Assembly: GCA_902776725.1 (NCBI GenBank)
Contig: CACYQX010000009.1
Location: forward strand, 23,485-87,484
Reading direction: 5' to 3'
DNA from: an uncultured Eubacteriales bacterium
GTDB taxonomy: Bacteria > Bacillota > Clostridia > Peptostreptococcales > Anaerovoracaceae
Length of the DNA: 64,000 nucleotides
Position 1 is the first letter of the stretch; each line of letters starts with the position of its first letter. The position numbers and the translations under genes were made by a program. The notes under the pieces were generated by a model that saw nothing but the letters and a program-made list of their open reading frames with translations, made no database searches and was not told where the DNA came from. Shown piece after piece: positions 26,892 to 36,302 of this stretch.

Positions 26892-27530
26892 TTAGCAACA
26901 AAATGCATTACCAAGGCAATAGCACATTGCGCAGTCCATGCAGGACGGAGAACTATATCCTTTGTTATAGCTCGTGGTCTTGTAGATTGCCCCGGTTCCG
27001 GATATCCTTCTGTAAACGTCCTGATACTCCTGGTTCTGCGGAGCCATACTCATGGCCCTTCTTATCTGCTGCATCGCCGTATCATAGTATCCGATTTTGT
27101 AGTTCAATACTCCGGATAGGAAATACCATTCTGCCGTGCGGTTTGACTTTGATGCAAGAAGCTGCTGCGCTCTTCCGAACTGATTGCTGTCAATAGCGCT
27201 CCTTATCTCATAGTAGTCGCGAGAACCGCTTTGAGCATAATTGGTGTCGTATCCGGCACCGTAAGTGGCATTCTCGTAATAGTTTCCGTAAGTATTGTCG
27301 TTATTATACGCCGATGATGATCCGCTGTAGCTGCTCGTGGTTGTGGTCGTAGGCTTCATAAGCATTTCGTAAGCATCGTTAACCTCGCGCATTTTTTCTT
27401 CAGCCAAATCAGCCAGCGGATTATCTATATACTTATCCGGATGGTATTTCTTTACGAGTTCCCTATATGCATTTTTGATTTCTTCGTCTGTCGCGCCTCT
27501 TGAAAGGCCCAATACTTCATAAGGATCCAT
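26892..27530 (-). CDS. J-domain protein with TPR-like region and Cys-rich tail
   Basis: A 212-residue DnaJ-type co-chaperone. Residues 1-60 form the J domain with the HPD motif in KKYHPDKY. A Thr/Ser/Tyr/Asn-rich low-complexity linker follows, then a helical repeat region ([20 protein letters not shown]) like a tetratricopeptide unit. The last 20 or so residues hold six cysteines (CMDCAMCYC, then CC), perhaps a metal site. It begins two bases after the DUF5685 gene, so the two act together or share regulation. The partner Hsp70 is not in the window. Confidence 0.88.
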   Translation of the reverse strand: MDPYEVLGLSRGATDEEIKNAYRELVKKYHPDKYIDNPLADLAEEKMREVNDAYEMLMKPTTTTTSSYSGSSSAYNNDNTYGNYYENATYGAGYDTNYAQSGSRDYYEIRSAIDSNQFGRAQQLLASKSNRTAEWYFLSGVLNYKIGYYDTAMQQIRRAMSMAPQNQEYQDVYRRISGTGAIYKTTSYNKGYSSPSCMDCAMCYCLGNAFCC

Positions 27531-27532
27531 CT

Positions 27533-28393
27533 CTATTCCTCTTTGCTTGAATCTTTATCCAAATCTTTATCCGAATCTTTGTTCAAAAGACTGTCGGTGC
27601 GCCCCCTGAGTCCGAGGAGCACCACATTATCTATTATACCTTTATTTTTTTTGATGTCTAGAAGGTCGATTGCGGCCGAAACCCTGCCCAAATAGTTGTA
27701 GAGCGTGTCCTCAAGGTCTTCGGAACCGCCCTCTCGATATATCAAAGGGTTATACGCTCCGCTCTTACGGTCCTTCTCAAGATCGTCCACCGCATCCATA
27801 ACATATATCCACTGCCCGAGATTATACGCAAGCTCGCCGATTACGCGCTTCTCCGCATCATCATTGTATCCCATATAGCCTATGAATACGCTTCTCAAAA
27901 CCCTACCAAAGGCGTCCGCCGTCATATCCAAGCTCGGCGATTTTTCTTCCTCAAGTTTGGAGAGCGCGGCTATTCCTTCTTCGATTTCTTCGGCAACGTG
28001 CGGATACCTCGCTTTGACGATTCTATAAGCCTTCTTGAAAAAAGTCTCTCCAACCGTACCTCTTAGCCTATGCTCATCCTTCTTGTCATCCAAAAAGTTG
28101 TAATACGCAAGGAGAAGCAATATGTCCGCCGCGTAGTCTATCGCATCGGACTTCCTGACCACGGGATTCTTTTTGATGTGGTGGATTATGCAGTGCTCTT
28201 CTGTTATTTCTTCTTTTCCGTCGTCCAGCGACGCGAGAAGAAGCGCCAGAAAAACAGAATCGTAGCTCAGCGCAAATCTTGGAACCTGTCCATAGCGGGC
28301 CATGGACTTGCAAACACCGCAGTAGTACCCACGGTAGATTTCGAGTTCCGCTTCGCTTAACTGATCTTTACTTACGCTTACGTAACCGAGCAT
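27533..28393 (-). CDS. DUF5685 family protein
   Basis: A cytoplasmic helical protein of 286 residues with no known activity. Family-like features are an opening MLGYVSVSK, the [16 protein letters not shown] segment with a CxxC, a D-rich [17 protein letters not shown] block reminiscent of prenyl-transfer or terpenoid folds, and YNPL. The C-terminal 18 residues are Asp/Lys/Ser-rich. I use the ATG at 28393; a TTG at 28405 has no ribosome site. Its tight coupling to a J-domain gene suggests a shared role. Confidence 0.8.
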   Translation of the reverse strand: MLGYVSVSKDQLSEAELEIYRGYYCGVCKSMARYGQVPRFALSYDSVFLALLLASLDDGKEEITEEHCIIHHIKKNPVVRKSDAIDYAADILLLLAYYNFLDDKKDEHRLRGTVGETFFKKAYRIVKARYPHVAEEIEEGIAALSKLEEEKSPSLDMTADAFGRVLRSVFIGYMGYNDDAEKRVIGELAYNLGQWIYVMDAVDDLEKDRKSGAYNPLIYREGGSEDLEDTLYNYLGRVSAAIDLLDIKKNKGIIDNVVLLGLRGRTDSLLNKDSDKDLDKDSSKEE

Positions 28394-28449
28394 GCCTTCA
28401 CCCAAGTAGTGCTATAGCAACACGCTAATCAATCCAAAAGTCTTAATGC

Positions 28450-29535
28450 TTATTCAGCCTTGAACTCTTTCCAGTACTGGCTGTATAGATCGTCGCCCTC
28501 AGGCCCAAGGGTTTTTAGTGACTCATTGTACGAAACACTAACTGCAAGCATCTCCGGGAAAAGATAGCTCATTATCTTTTCATCACTAGAAACCATATCG
28601 ATAACAGCCTTATTGGGTATAGCATAAGTCAGATACTCATAGTTAGTAACAGCGGTATCGCCATCAAGCATAAAGTTAATCCATGCTTCCGCATTCTCTT
28701 TGTTCTTGGCGGCTGCAGGAATTGCCCATGAGTCTATAAAGTATTCGGTACCCTCAATTGGAAGAACAAACTCAAGAGACTCGTTTTCTTCCTGTGAATA
28801 AAGAATCTCCCCACTCCATACAACGGCAATATCCGCAGATCCACCTATGGCAAGATCTCTTGCAGAGTCATTGGCATAGGTATAAACCAGCGGTTTCTGC
28901 TCCTTCATATATTCAGTTGCAGCTTTGAGTTCTTCTTCATTCATTGTATTGATTGAATATCCGAGAGCCTTGAGAGCAATTGCAAAATTATCTCTCATGC
29001 TATCAGGCATTACTATCTGCTGAGAATATTTTTCGTTCCAAAGGTCCTTCCATGACGAAAGCTCGCCTTCAGCGATATTTTCCGTATTGTACATGATGCC
29101 TAAAGTTCCAAATGTATGCGGAACAGAGTATTTGTTCTCTGGATCGAACTCCTGGGACATAGACATATACTTTGATTCTATGTTTTCAATATTGGAAACA
29201 TTTCCAAAGTCTATCTCCTGAAGAAGCCCCTCACTTATTAACCTTGCAATCATATAATCCGATGTGCAGATTACGTCATAATCTACCGAGCCCTTTGATA
29301 TTACGGGATACATTTCCTCGTTCGTATCAAAGGTGTCAAGAACTACTTTGATTCCGGTTGCCTTTTCAAATGCACCAACCAAATCGGGATCGATATAGTC
29401 GCCGAGCGAATAAACTCTCACTTCGCCGTTCTCGCCCTTGGAACTGTTTCCGCATGCCGCAAGCACGCCCATGGCCGAAATCAGCATTGCGATGATTAAG
29501 ATAACTGCCCCGATTTTTTTGATGTTTTTCTTCAT
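28450..29535 (-). CDS. potD: spermidine/putrescine-binding lipoprotein PotD
   Basis: Polyamine-binding component of the PotABCD importer, lipid-anchored by the lipobox LAAC. The 361-residue protein shows VYSLGDYIDPDLVGAFEKATG and the polyamine-site block DVICTSDYMIARL, followed by VPHTFGTLGIMYN. Its start overlaps the end of potC by four bases, and it is the last gene of the operon. Confidence 0.95.
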   Translation of the reverse strand: MKKNIKKIGAVILIIAMLISAMGVLAACGNSSKGENGEVRVYSLGDYIDPDLVGAFEKATGIKVVLDTFDTNEEMYPVISKGSVDYDVICTSDYMIARLISEGLLQEIDFGNVSNIENIESKYMSMSQEFDPENKYSVPHTFGTLGIMYNTENIAEGELSSWKDLWNEKYSQQIVMPDSMRDNFAIALKALGYSINTMNEEELKAATEYMKEQKPLVYTYANDSARDLAIGGSADIAVVWSGEILYSQEENESLEFVLPIEGTEYFIDSWAIPAAAKNKENAEAWINFMLDGDTAVTNYEYLTYAIPNKAVIDMVSSDEKIMSYLFPEMLAVSVSYNESLKTLGPEGDDLYSQYWKEFKAE

Positions 29536-30350
29536 AGTTGGTCTCCTCCCTTGCGTCCCGAAATGATATTCGAGATCACCAAAACAATGAGAACAATAAC
29601 GAATATGATTGTGGACAAGGCGAACAGCGTCGGCCTTATTCCTACTTTCACCTGACTGTAAATTAGCGTCGAGATGGTGTTGATTCCCGCGCCTCTCGTA
29701 AAATGCGTGACAACAAAGTCATCAACCGACATTGTAAACGCAAGGAGGAATCCCGACACAATTCCCGGTCTGATATCCGGAAGCACAACCTTTCTGAATG
29801 CGTATGCGGGCGTTGCACCGAGATCAAGCGCTGCCTCGTACGCGTTAGGCGTAAGCTGCGTGAACTTTGGCATTACCGAGAGCACCACATAAGGGATGCA
29901 AAAGGATACATGCGCAAGGAGCACCGTGCCCCACGAAAGCGAAATACCGAATACGAGGAATGTCATCATAAGCGATATTCCTATAACGATATCCGCGTTT
30001 AATAGCGGAATATTGTTTAATCCCATGAGGATGTTCTTGGTTCTGCTTCTAAGCGCCATGATACCCATGCACGCGAGCGTTCCGATAATCGTTGAGATTA
30101 TCGCTGCGACGAGCGCTATGGTAAATGTATTCCAGATTGCCTCCATAATCTGCTCGTTGGCAAACATCTTGGCATACCAATCCGTGGTAAATCCCGTCCA
30201 AACCGACATGGACTTACTCTTGTTAAAGGAGAGCACCATGAGCGTTCCTATCGGGAGATAGAGGAAGACGAGTATCAGTATGAGGTAGAGCGCTTTTAGT
30301 GCGCCTCCGAGCGTTCTACCCTTTGCTCTTGAGGCCTTTGATTTCATCAT
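29532..30350 (-). CDS. potC: spermidine/putrescine ABC transporter permease PotC
   Basis: A 272-residue inner-membrane permease with six predicted helices and the coupling EAA motif region YEAALDLGATPAYAFRKVVLP. It overlaps both neighbours by four bases. It pairs with PotB to form the channel. Confidence 0.95.
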   Translation of the reverse strand: MMKSKASRAKGRTLGGALKALYLILILVFLYLPIGTLMVLSFNKSKSMSVWTGFTTDWYAKMFANEQIMEAIWNTFTIALVAAIISTIIGTLACMGIMALRSRTKNILMGLNNIPLLNADIVIGISLMMTFLVFGISLSWGTVLLAHVSFCIPYVVLSVMPKFTQLTPNAYEAALDLGATPAYAFRKVVLPDIRPGIVSGFLLAFTMSVDDFVVTHFTRGAGINTISTLIYSQVKVGIRPTLFALSTIIFVIVLIVLVISNIISGRKGGDQL

Positions 30351-31159
30351 ATCAATGTGCCCTCCCCGTCTTTGTCTATCTTACTTAAGAGCGCCATGCT
30401 CACAAGTATGAATATCATCATTACGAGAGAAAGTCCCGATCCGAGATGCCAGTTGCCCGCGGTCGTGAATTCCTGCTCAATTATATTTCCGATTAAGTTT
30501 ATCTTGCCGCCGCCCAACATATTGGAAATCGCAAATGTGGTGAGCGAAGGAACAAATACCATCGTGATTCCGCTTGCAATTCCGGGAACGGAAAGCGGAA
30601 GGATTACGCTCCAGAGAACCCTGGCTTTGTTGGCGCCGAGGTCATAGGCCGCCTCTATCACGGCATTGTCAATCTTGAGCATGGCGTTGTAAATCGGAAG
30701 CACCATGAACGGCAAGAAGTCGTATACCATACCGAGGACTACCGCAACCGGAGTATTTATAATTTCAAGCGCCGGAAGATGTAGGAACGAGAGAACATCG
30801 TTTATAAGTCCACCTCTCTCGAGGAGCACTCTCCATGCCATTGTCCTTAATAGGAAGTTCATCCACATCGGAAGGATGAAGATGAATACCATGAAGCCAC
30901 GCCTTCCGAAGCTGCTGTTTCTGAGTATCAGCGCGAGCGGAGTCGCCAGCACCAAACAGATCAGAGTACTCAAAAACGCCAACCCCAAGGACAGCATCAG
31001 TGCCTTGGCGTGCTCATGCCCAAACATAGCCTTGATATTCTCAAAAGTGAATGCGCCACTTCTGTCCGTGAGACCGTAGTAGAAGATTACGGCCATCGGG
31101 ATCAGAGTTCCCGCAATTATGCAGAGCGAGAACGGAATGGCAAAGGGCTTTTTATACAT
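30347..31159 (-). CDS. potB: spermidine/putrescine ABC transporter permease PotB
   Basis: A 270-residue permease with six predicted helices. It shows WMNFLLRTMAWRVLLE and the EAA loop IEAAYDLGANKARVLWSVILP. It overlaps potA by eight bases and potC by four, so the operon is translationally coupled. Confidence 0.95.
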   Translation of the reverse strand: MYKKPFAIPFSLCIIAGTLIPMAVIFYYGLTDRSGAFTFENIKAMFGHEHAKALMLSLGLAFLSTLICLVLATPLALILRNSSFGRRGFMVFIFILPMWMNFLLRTMAWRVLLERGGLINDVLSFLHLPALEIINTPVAVVLGMVYDFLPFMVLPIYNAMLKIDNAVIEAAYDLGANKARVLWSVILPLSVPGIASGITMVFVPSLTTFAISNMLGGGKINLIGNIIEQEFTTAGNWHLGSGLSLVMMIFILVSMALLSKIDKDGEGTLI

Positions 31160-32222
31160 CTACCTCAATAGCCTCCTGCTCCTTGGTCTGCGGTTTCTTC
31201 ATGATTTGAATATTGAATGGAATTACGTCGATACCGACTTCGGTTCCAACCGGATAGCTCGTCGTGTTCTGCGCAAGCCACGTGATGCCACCCGCCTCTA
31301 TTTCCATCTCATAATGGACTCCGATAAAAATATTATGGGTAACCACTCCGTTAACCCTACCCTGACCTTTAGCCTTAATGATGATGTCCTCAGGTCTTAT
31401 CATTACGTCAACCGGGCGATTTACACCAAACCCCTCGTCAACGCATTCAAATATCGTATCGCCGATTCTTACGACCTTATCCTCTATCATCATCGCATCA
31501 AAGATATTGCTGTCGCCGATAAAGTCCGCAACAAACGCGTTCTCGGGTTCGTTATAGATTTCCTCCGGTGTTCCCATCTGCTGGATATATCCACCGTTCA
31601 TAACGACGACCTTATCGCTCATAGTGAGAGCTTCTTCCTGGTCGTGGGTTACGTAGAGGAATGTGATTCCGAGTTCGTTCTTAAGTCTTATGAGCTCGTA
31701 TTGCATCTCCTGACGGAGCTTAAGGTCGAGCGCACCGAGAGGCTCATCAAGAAGAAGAACCTTTGGCTCGTTAACGATAGCTCTTGCCATAGCGATTCTC
31801 TGCTGCTGTCCGCCGGAGAGCGAATCTATCTTTCTGTTCTCGTAACCGTCGAGATTCACGAGTTTAAGCGCATATTTAATCTTATCCCTGATATACGCGT
31901 CGTCCTTACCTTTGATCTTAAGTCCAAAAGCAACATTCTGCCCGACGCTCATATGCGGGAACAGCGCGTATTTCTGAAATACTGTATTTATAGGTCTCTT
32001 ATTGGGCGGTACATCCGTTATATCCTGTCCCTCAAAGAAAACTCTACCCTGGTCCGGCTTCTCAAATCCACCGACGATTCGTAGCGTCGTGGTTTTTCCA
32101 CATCCGGAAGGTCCAAGCAGGGTTATGAACTCGTTCTCAGCTACGGAAAGGTTAAAATCATCCAAGACCAAAGTGTCTTCAAACGACTTGCTGATTCCCT
32201 GAAGTTCTATCAAAGATCCCAT
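31152..32222 (-). CDS. potA: spermidine/putrescine ABC transporter ATPase PotA
   Basis: The 356-residue ATPase energises polyamine uptake. It contains Walker A GPSGCGKTT, signature LSGGQQQRIAMARA, Walker B VLLLDEPLGALD and a C-terminal TOBE regulatory domain (VMIRPEDIIIK). It is the first gene of potABCD and has a GGAGG ribosome site and a good promoter upstream. Confidence 0.96.
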   Translation of the reverse strand: MGSLIELQGISKSFEDTLVLDDFNLSVAENEFITLLGPSGCGKTTTLRIVGGFEKPDQGRVFFEGQDITDVPPNKRPINTVFQKYALFPHMSVGQNVAFGLKIKGKDDAYIRDKIKYALKLVNLDGYENRKIDSLSGGQQQRIAMARAIVNEPKVLLLDEPLGALDLKLRQEMQYELIRLKNELGITFLYVTHDQEEALTMSDKVVVMNGGYIQQMGTPEEIYNEPENAFVADFIGDSNIFDAMMIEDKVVRIGDTIFECVDEGFGVNRPVDVMIRPEDIIIKAKGQGRVNGVVTHNIFIGVHYEMEIEAGGITWLAQNTTSYPVGTEVGIDVIPFNIQIMKKPQTKEQEAIEVDV

Positions 32223-32297
32223 GCCGAACCTCCTTTCTCTATTATGGTGTTTACGACACCCAAAACGAGACTACCCCCAAATGAGTAGCCGAAACTG

Positions 32298-32326
32298 ATT
32301 ATATCTTAAATTTGGCATAATAGCAA
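32298..32326 (-). promoter_or_regulatory. promoter of potABCD
   Basis: TTGCTA (32321-32326), 17-base spacer, TATAAT (32298-32303), about 75 bases before potA. Confidence 0.75.
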
Positions 32327-32335
32327 TGAAAAACC

Positions 32336-32851
32336 CTAGGAAAAAGCCTCACCCAGCTTATCAAATACCATCTTCTCCACGTCATCTTTGTCCTTGCCCA
32401 AGGCTGATGCGAGTTCCCCAAAAAGAAGTTCCCCGGCCATCTTCATATAGCGCTTGTCGATTTGCCCGAGTTTCTTATTGTTCTTCTCCGCTTCTACGCC
32501 CTTTGCAAAGATAGATTTGACCATTGTAAGGAGATCTTCGCACTTATGGGTGTTCAATATGCTCTGGTAATGCTGTGAGAGCTGCTGGATGCTCGTGGTA
32601 TTGAAAGATTCGTATTCCATGCCGTCTATGCCCGATATTAGGGATTTAGCCTTGCGACCGCTTATAACCGGCCTGATAGCGATTTTTTCCCCTTCCACAG
32701 GCGCATAGAAGGTCCCCGAATTATATAGAGGTTTAAGGAAGTAATAGAGCTTTTGACTTGAATCACCCGCAGCAAAATCGGGAGTGCCTATCTTAAGCAC
32801 TCTGCAAACCCCCGTCTTACCGTACATGACCAGATCGTTTTCCTTAAACAT
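32336..32851 (-). CDS. CarD-family transcriptional regulator
   Basis: A 171-residue protein of the CarD/CdnL group, which binds the RNA polymerase beta subunit and stabilises open complexes. The N-terminal Tudor-like RID domain reads DLVMYGKTGVCRVLKIG, and the segment YYFLKPLYNSGTFYAPV is characteristic. A helical C-terminal DNA-interacting domain follows. It has its own promoter. Its 3' end lies ten bases from the -35 of potA. Confidence 0.9.
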   Translation of the reverse strand: MFKENDLVMYGKTGVCRVLKIGTPDFAAGDSSQKLYYFLKPLYNSGTFYAPVEGEKIAIRPVISGRKAKSLISGIDGMEYESFNTTSIQQLSQHYQSILNTHKCEDLLTMVKSIFAKGVEAEKNNKKLGQIDKRYMKMAGELLFGELASALGKDKDDVEKMVFDKLGEAFS

Positions 32852-32891
32852 TTCGGTTCCGTTTCACTTGACAATGGACATACTTTAATAT

Positions 32892-32920
32892 ATTATAACA
32901 CTTTTCTGATAATTCTGCAA
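32892..32920 (-). promoter_or_regulatory. promoter of the CarD gene
   Basis: TTGCAG (32915-32920), 17-base spacer, TATAAT (32892-32897). Confidence 0.7.
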
Positions 32921-33023
32921 ATATCACCCTCACCATTATACCCCGTCCGAACCTTAGGCCTGCAATTATAATTCTACTTATCAAAGAAATTATGATAGAA
33001 TACATCTGAAAGGAAGGTTTTCC

Positions 33024-33431
33024 ATGGACGATTTTGGCATATTAATAATATACGCAGCCATAGCGGCTTTCTCCTTCTTTGTGGCGGCACCGATTCTTCT
33101 AAACGCAATTTCTACCTTTGGTGTCCAAAAGCAATTCGCGGACGATATGATTTCCAAAGGTATAATCAAAGAAAGCGCGGTAAAAGAAATCCAGCCAAAA
33201 AAACAGATTGCCGGAATTATCATAGCTGTCATCGTTCTTGCGGCCCTACTCTTTGCTTCTTTCAAAATAGACTTCGGATATATTTCGATGGCTGTTGGTC
33301 TACTTGTGGGAGCCTTGAGGTTTAGGCATATAGTCCAATTTAACAATCTGACAGTAAAGCGCTTTCAGAGCACCTATCAAGGTCAATACGATACGGGCAA
33401 ACTAAACGAGTATGTGAAGAAAACTTTCTGA
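33024..33431 (+). CDS. small membrane protein of unknown function
   Basis: A 135-residue protein with three predicted membrane segments (about residues 5-28, 63-82 and 85-101), a polar loop of about 30 residues between the first and second, and a cytoplasmic tail. I do not recognise a family. It has an AAGGAAGG ribosome site, a likely -10 TAGAAT upstream, and a clear terminator downstream, so it looks like a genuine single gene. Confidence 0.7.
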   Translation: MDDFGILIIYAAIAAFSFFVAAPILLNAISTFGVQKQFADDMISKGIIKESAVKEIQPKKQIAGIIIAVIVLAALLFASFKIDFGYISMAVGLLVGALRFRHIVQFNNLTVKRFQSTYQGQYDTGKLNEYVKKTF

Positions 33432-33447
33432 ATATCTAAGCAGAAAA

Positions 33448-33478
33448 AAACGAGGGAGCATCACGCTCCCTCGTTTCT
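33448..33478. terminator. bidirectional terminator
   Basis: ACGAGGGAGC (33450-33459) pairs with GCTCCCTCGT (33465-33474); A and T runs flank it on both sides, serving the convergent small membrane protein and antiporter genes. Confidence 0.85.
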
Positions 33479-33546
33479 TATTTTGCTGAATTGTTTCTAT
33501 GCATTATGCGCACTTGCGAGCGCATCAGACATCAATTTTCTTTTAG

Positions 33547-35232
33547 CTATGCAGTCTTATACAGTTCCTCGTCGGCCTTTGCCATTTCATCAAAGATTCC
33601 GGCATGCTTCTTTGAAACTATTGACTTGATTACAAGCAGCACTCCAATCATAAGTGCAATTTCAATAGCAAGGCAGATTACCCAGTTCTTGAGGAACGGA
33701 GCAATAATGAAGCCTACCGCACTTACAGCAATTACTGTAATCGCATATGGGAGCTGCGTATTAACGTGGTTAATGTGATAGCAGTGAGCTCCTGCAGAAG
33801 CCATAATTGTTGTATCGGAAATTGGTGAGCAGTGATCTCCGCATACACCACCCGCGCAGCAAGCAGCAAGTCCGATTACGCAGAGAAGCGGTTCTCTTCC
33901 GTAGTCAAATGCCTGAGTAACGATTGGAGCCATGATTGAAATTGTACCCCAGGATGTACCTGTAGCAAATGCGATTACAGCTGACATCAAGAAGATGATT
34001 ACAGGAAGGAAGTTCTTGAGATTCTCAGCGTTGCCAAGTACCAATTCTACATATCCACTGGAATCAAGGCCGCTCTTTGTAAGAGAACCAAGTGTCCATG
34101 CAAAGCAGAGAATCATGATTGGGCTTACCATCTGAATAAATCCTGCAGGTACAGACTGCATGCTCTTTTCAAAGCTTATGGACTTACGCAGCCAGTAATA
34201 AACAAATGTGAATATCAAAGCTACGATTGATCCGAGGCAGAGACCTGTTGCAGCATCGGCATCCGCAAATGCATCGATGAAGCTTGCGCCATCAAAGAAT
34301 CCGCCGGTATAAATGAGACCAATTATACACATAATAATCAGTACTACTACAGGAAGAATTAGGTCAGCGATTGTGCTGTGAGCTGCGCCCTCTTCATAAT
34401 CGTCAGCACCCTCAAACGGTCTGTGCTCTGTTGTGAAGAGATCATTCTTAACCTGTGCATTGTATTCGTGCTTGAGCATAGGGCCGTAATCGATATTCAA
34501 AATAGAGATTACGATAATCATTACGAGAGTCAACAAGCAGTAATAGTTATATGGGATCTGCTTGATGAACATCTGAATACCGGATACATAGCTGTCATCA
34601 ACAAAGCCTGCAACTGCAGCTGCCCAGCTGGATACCGGTGCAAGCATACATACAGGAGCAGCTGTAGCATCGATTATGTATGCCAATTTTGCTCTTGAAA
34701 TCTTGTGGGACTCTGTTACAGGTCTCATTACGGATCCTACCGTAAGGCAGTTGAAGTAGTCATCGATAAAGATGAGAACTCCGAGGAGCATAGTCATGAG
34801 TTGTGCACCCGTACGAGTCTTTACGTTTTCCTTGGCCCAACGTCCAAACGCAGCGGAACCACCGCCTTTGTTCATGAGGTCAACCATGATTCCAAGGATT
34901 ACTAAGAACATCAGGATACCTACGTTCCAGAGGTCTCCGATATTTGTGATGAGACCGTGTTCGTAGATTCCTTCGCCTCCGCCAATCATTACCCTTATGG
35001 TTTCCCATGGAGCAAAATTAGCAACCAAGACGGATCCCGTAAGCACACCTATAAATAGCGAAGAATAAACCTCTTTACTGATAAGTGCGAGCGAAATCGC
35101 TACCGCAGGTGGAAGCAGTGACCAAATGGTCCCGGCCACGCCATCCGGATGCGTGAAACGAAGAACTACCAACAGAGCAACGATAATAATCAGCGCTACT
35201 CCATAGGTGACTTTAGTGTTTTTCTTTTCCAT
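33547..35232 (-). CDS. NhaC-family Na+/H+ antiporter
   Basis: A 561-residue membrane transporter with about 12-14 helices. Marks of the NhaC-like group are LLPPAVAISLALISKEVYSS at the start, the IFIDDYFNCLTVGSVMRPV core with acidic residues, and GDHCSPISDTTIMASAGA. Sodium:proton exchange is the usual activity, but close relatives also exchange organic ions such as amino acids, so the substrate is uncertain. It has a good GGGAGG ribosome site and TATAAT-like elements at about 35310-35325. Confidence 0.88.
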   Translation of the reverse strand: MEKKNTKVTYGVALIIIVALLVVLRFTHPDGVAGTIWSLLPPAVAISLALISKEVYSSLFIGVLTGSVLVANFAPWETIRVMIGGGEGIYEHGLITNIGDLWNVGILMFLVILGIMVDLMNKGGGSAAFGRWAKENVKTRTGAQLMTMLLGVLIFIDDYFNCLTVGSVMRPVTESHKISRAKLAYIIDATAAPVCMLAPVSSWAAAVAGFVDDSYVSGIQMFIKQIPYNYYCLLTLVMIIVISILNIDYGPMLKHEYNAQVKNDLFTTEHRPFEGADDYEEGAAHSTIADLILPVVVLIIMCIIGLIYTGGFFDGASFIDAFADADAATGLCLGSIVALIFTFVYYWLRKSISFEKSMQSVPAGFIQMVSPIMILCFAWTLGSLTKSGLDSSGYVELVLGNAENLKNFLPVIIFLMSAVIAFATGTSWGTISIMAPIVTQAFDYGREPLLCVIGLAACCAGGVCGDHCSPISDTTIMASAGAHCYHINHVNTQLPYAITVIAVSAVGFIIAPFLKNWVICLAIEIALMIGVLLVIKSIVSKKHAGIFDEMAKADEELYKTA

Positions 35233-35361
35233 GCTTTTTTACACCTCCCAACATCAAAAAGCGATGTTCATTCAAGCATACACACACAAGTCTTTCAATT
35301 ATGGTTAAATTATAACATTATATGCTTTCTGTAAGGGACTTGCCGCTCCCATCGATATAAT

Positions 35362-35394
35362 AAAAATGGAGCGTTTTGATATCGCTCCATTTTT
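35362..35394 (-). terminator. terminator of the zinc-ribbon protein gene
   Basis: AAAAATGGAGCG (35362-35373) pairs with CGCTCCATTTTT (35383-35394); T-rich on the minus strand. Confidence 0.85.
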
Positions 35395-35448
35395 GGTTCC
35401 AAAGGCATTTAGTGAACTGAAATCGGTTCACAACACAATATTTGCTTT

Positions 35449-36249
35449 TTACATTATCGGCTTCTTATTCCCGCATTTTACGCAGAAATTGCCATAACTC
35501 TCCGTTCCGCAGTTGGGACAGAACCATCTCGTTCCGTCATTTGCGGGCGCCTGATCGGCTTCGCCTTCTTCCTTGGCGGCAGCCTCTTCGTCCTTCTTGA
35601 TAGCCGCATCAAGCCCTTCCTTGACCGCCTCTCTCATAGCCATGGTAAACGGATATTTACCCTGTATGAGTTTGTACTGAATCTGCCTTCCGAGCGCCTC
35701 ATAATATTTGTAGACGGCGCTATCCTTTGTTGTCTCTACCTCGTCCGCAAGATCAAAGCTTATCTCCGGATAATACGGCGAATCTATGTCGAGCTGAACT
35801 TCAAAATCGTATTCATAAGTGAACTTCGGCGGATTGTAGCTTACTGCTTTTCCGTCTTCGTCCTCCTGGAATTCTTCCTCGCGTTCCTCGGAAATCTCAA
35901 GATGCACATCCTTCACCTGCGAAATCTCAATCAAATCCGGATTGGTCTTTTGCCAATTGCTGCTCCTCGTTACGATAAAGGTCTTTGCATCCTCGTCAAT
36001 ATGAATCTTGACGCCGTCTCCTCCGATGGTAACCGTCGGCTTGAAGTCCGCGAGTTTATTCTCGTTGTCTTCCCTATACGCAAGTTGATCTTTAATCTCG
36101 GAAACCGTAGAAGACCTGCGTTCAGAGAACCATGGCGATAGCTTTTTTGCGCAGTCCTTACAAAGATTGCCGTCTGACAATTTACGATTGCCCAAGAGCT
36201 TAATTTCGTTTCCGCAGACATCGCATACTTTTTTATCAAAGAGTCCCAT
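35449..36249 (-). CDS. DUF4428-type protein with two zinc ribbons
   Basis: A 266-residue cytoplasmic protein. Residues 7-35 contain CDVCG and CKDCAKK, as in the DUF4428 zinc-binding module. The middle 120 residues look like a PH-like beta-rich domain with a YEYDFEVQLDID segment. An Ala/Glu-rich linker leads to a C-terminal zinc ribbon (CPNCGTESYGNFCVKCG). The function is unknown. It ends in its own terminator. Confidence 0.78.
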   Translation of the reverse strand: MGLFDKKVCDVCGNEIKLLGNRKLSDGNLCKDCAKKLSPWFSERRSSTVSEIKDQLAYREDNENKLADFKPTVTIGGDGVKIHIDEDAKTFIVTRSSNWQKTNPDLIEISQVKDVHLEISEEREEEFQEDEDGKAVSYNPPKFTYEYDFEVQLDIDSPYYPEISFDLADEVETTKDSAVYKYYEALGRQIQYKLIQGKYPFTMAMREAVKEGLDAAIKKDEEAAAKEEGEADQAPANDGTRWFCPNCGTESYGNFCVKCGNKKPIM

Positions 36250-36302
36250 AACGATTCTCCTTTCTGACTAGATCTAACCTCTCGGCCCTATACGCCGCCG
36301 AC

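Noticed and set aside
35233-35361. Riboswitch before the NhaC-type antiporter
   Set aside because: The leader after the likely -10 is under 100 bases and contains no recognisable aptamer.
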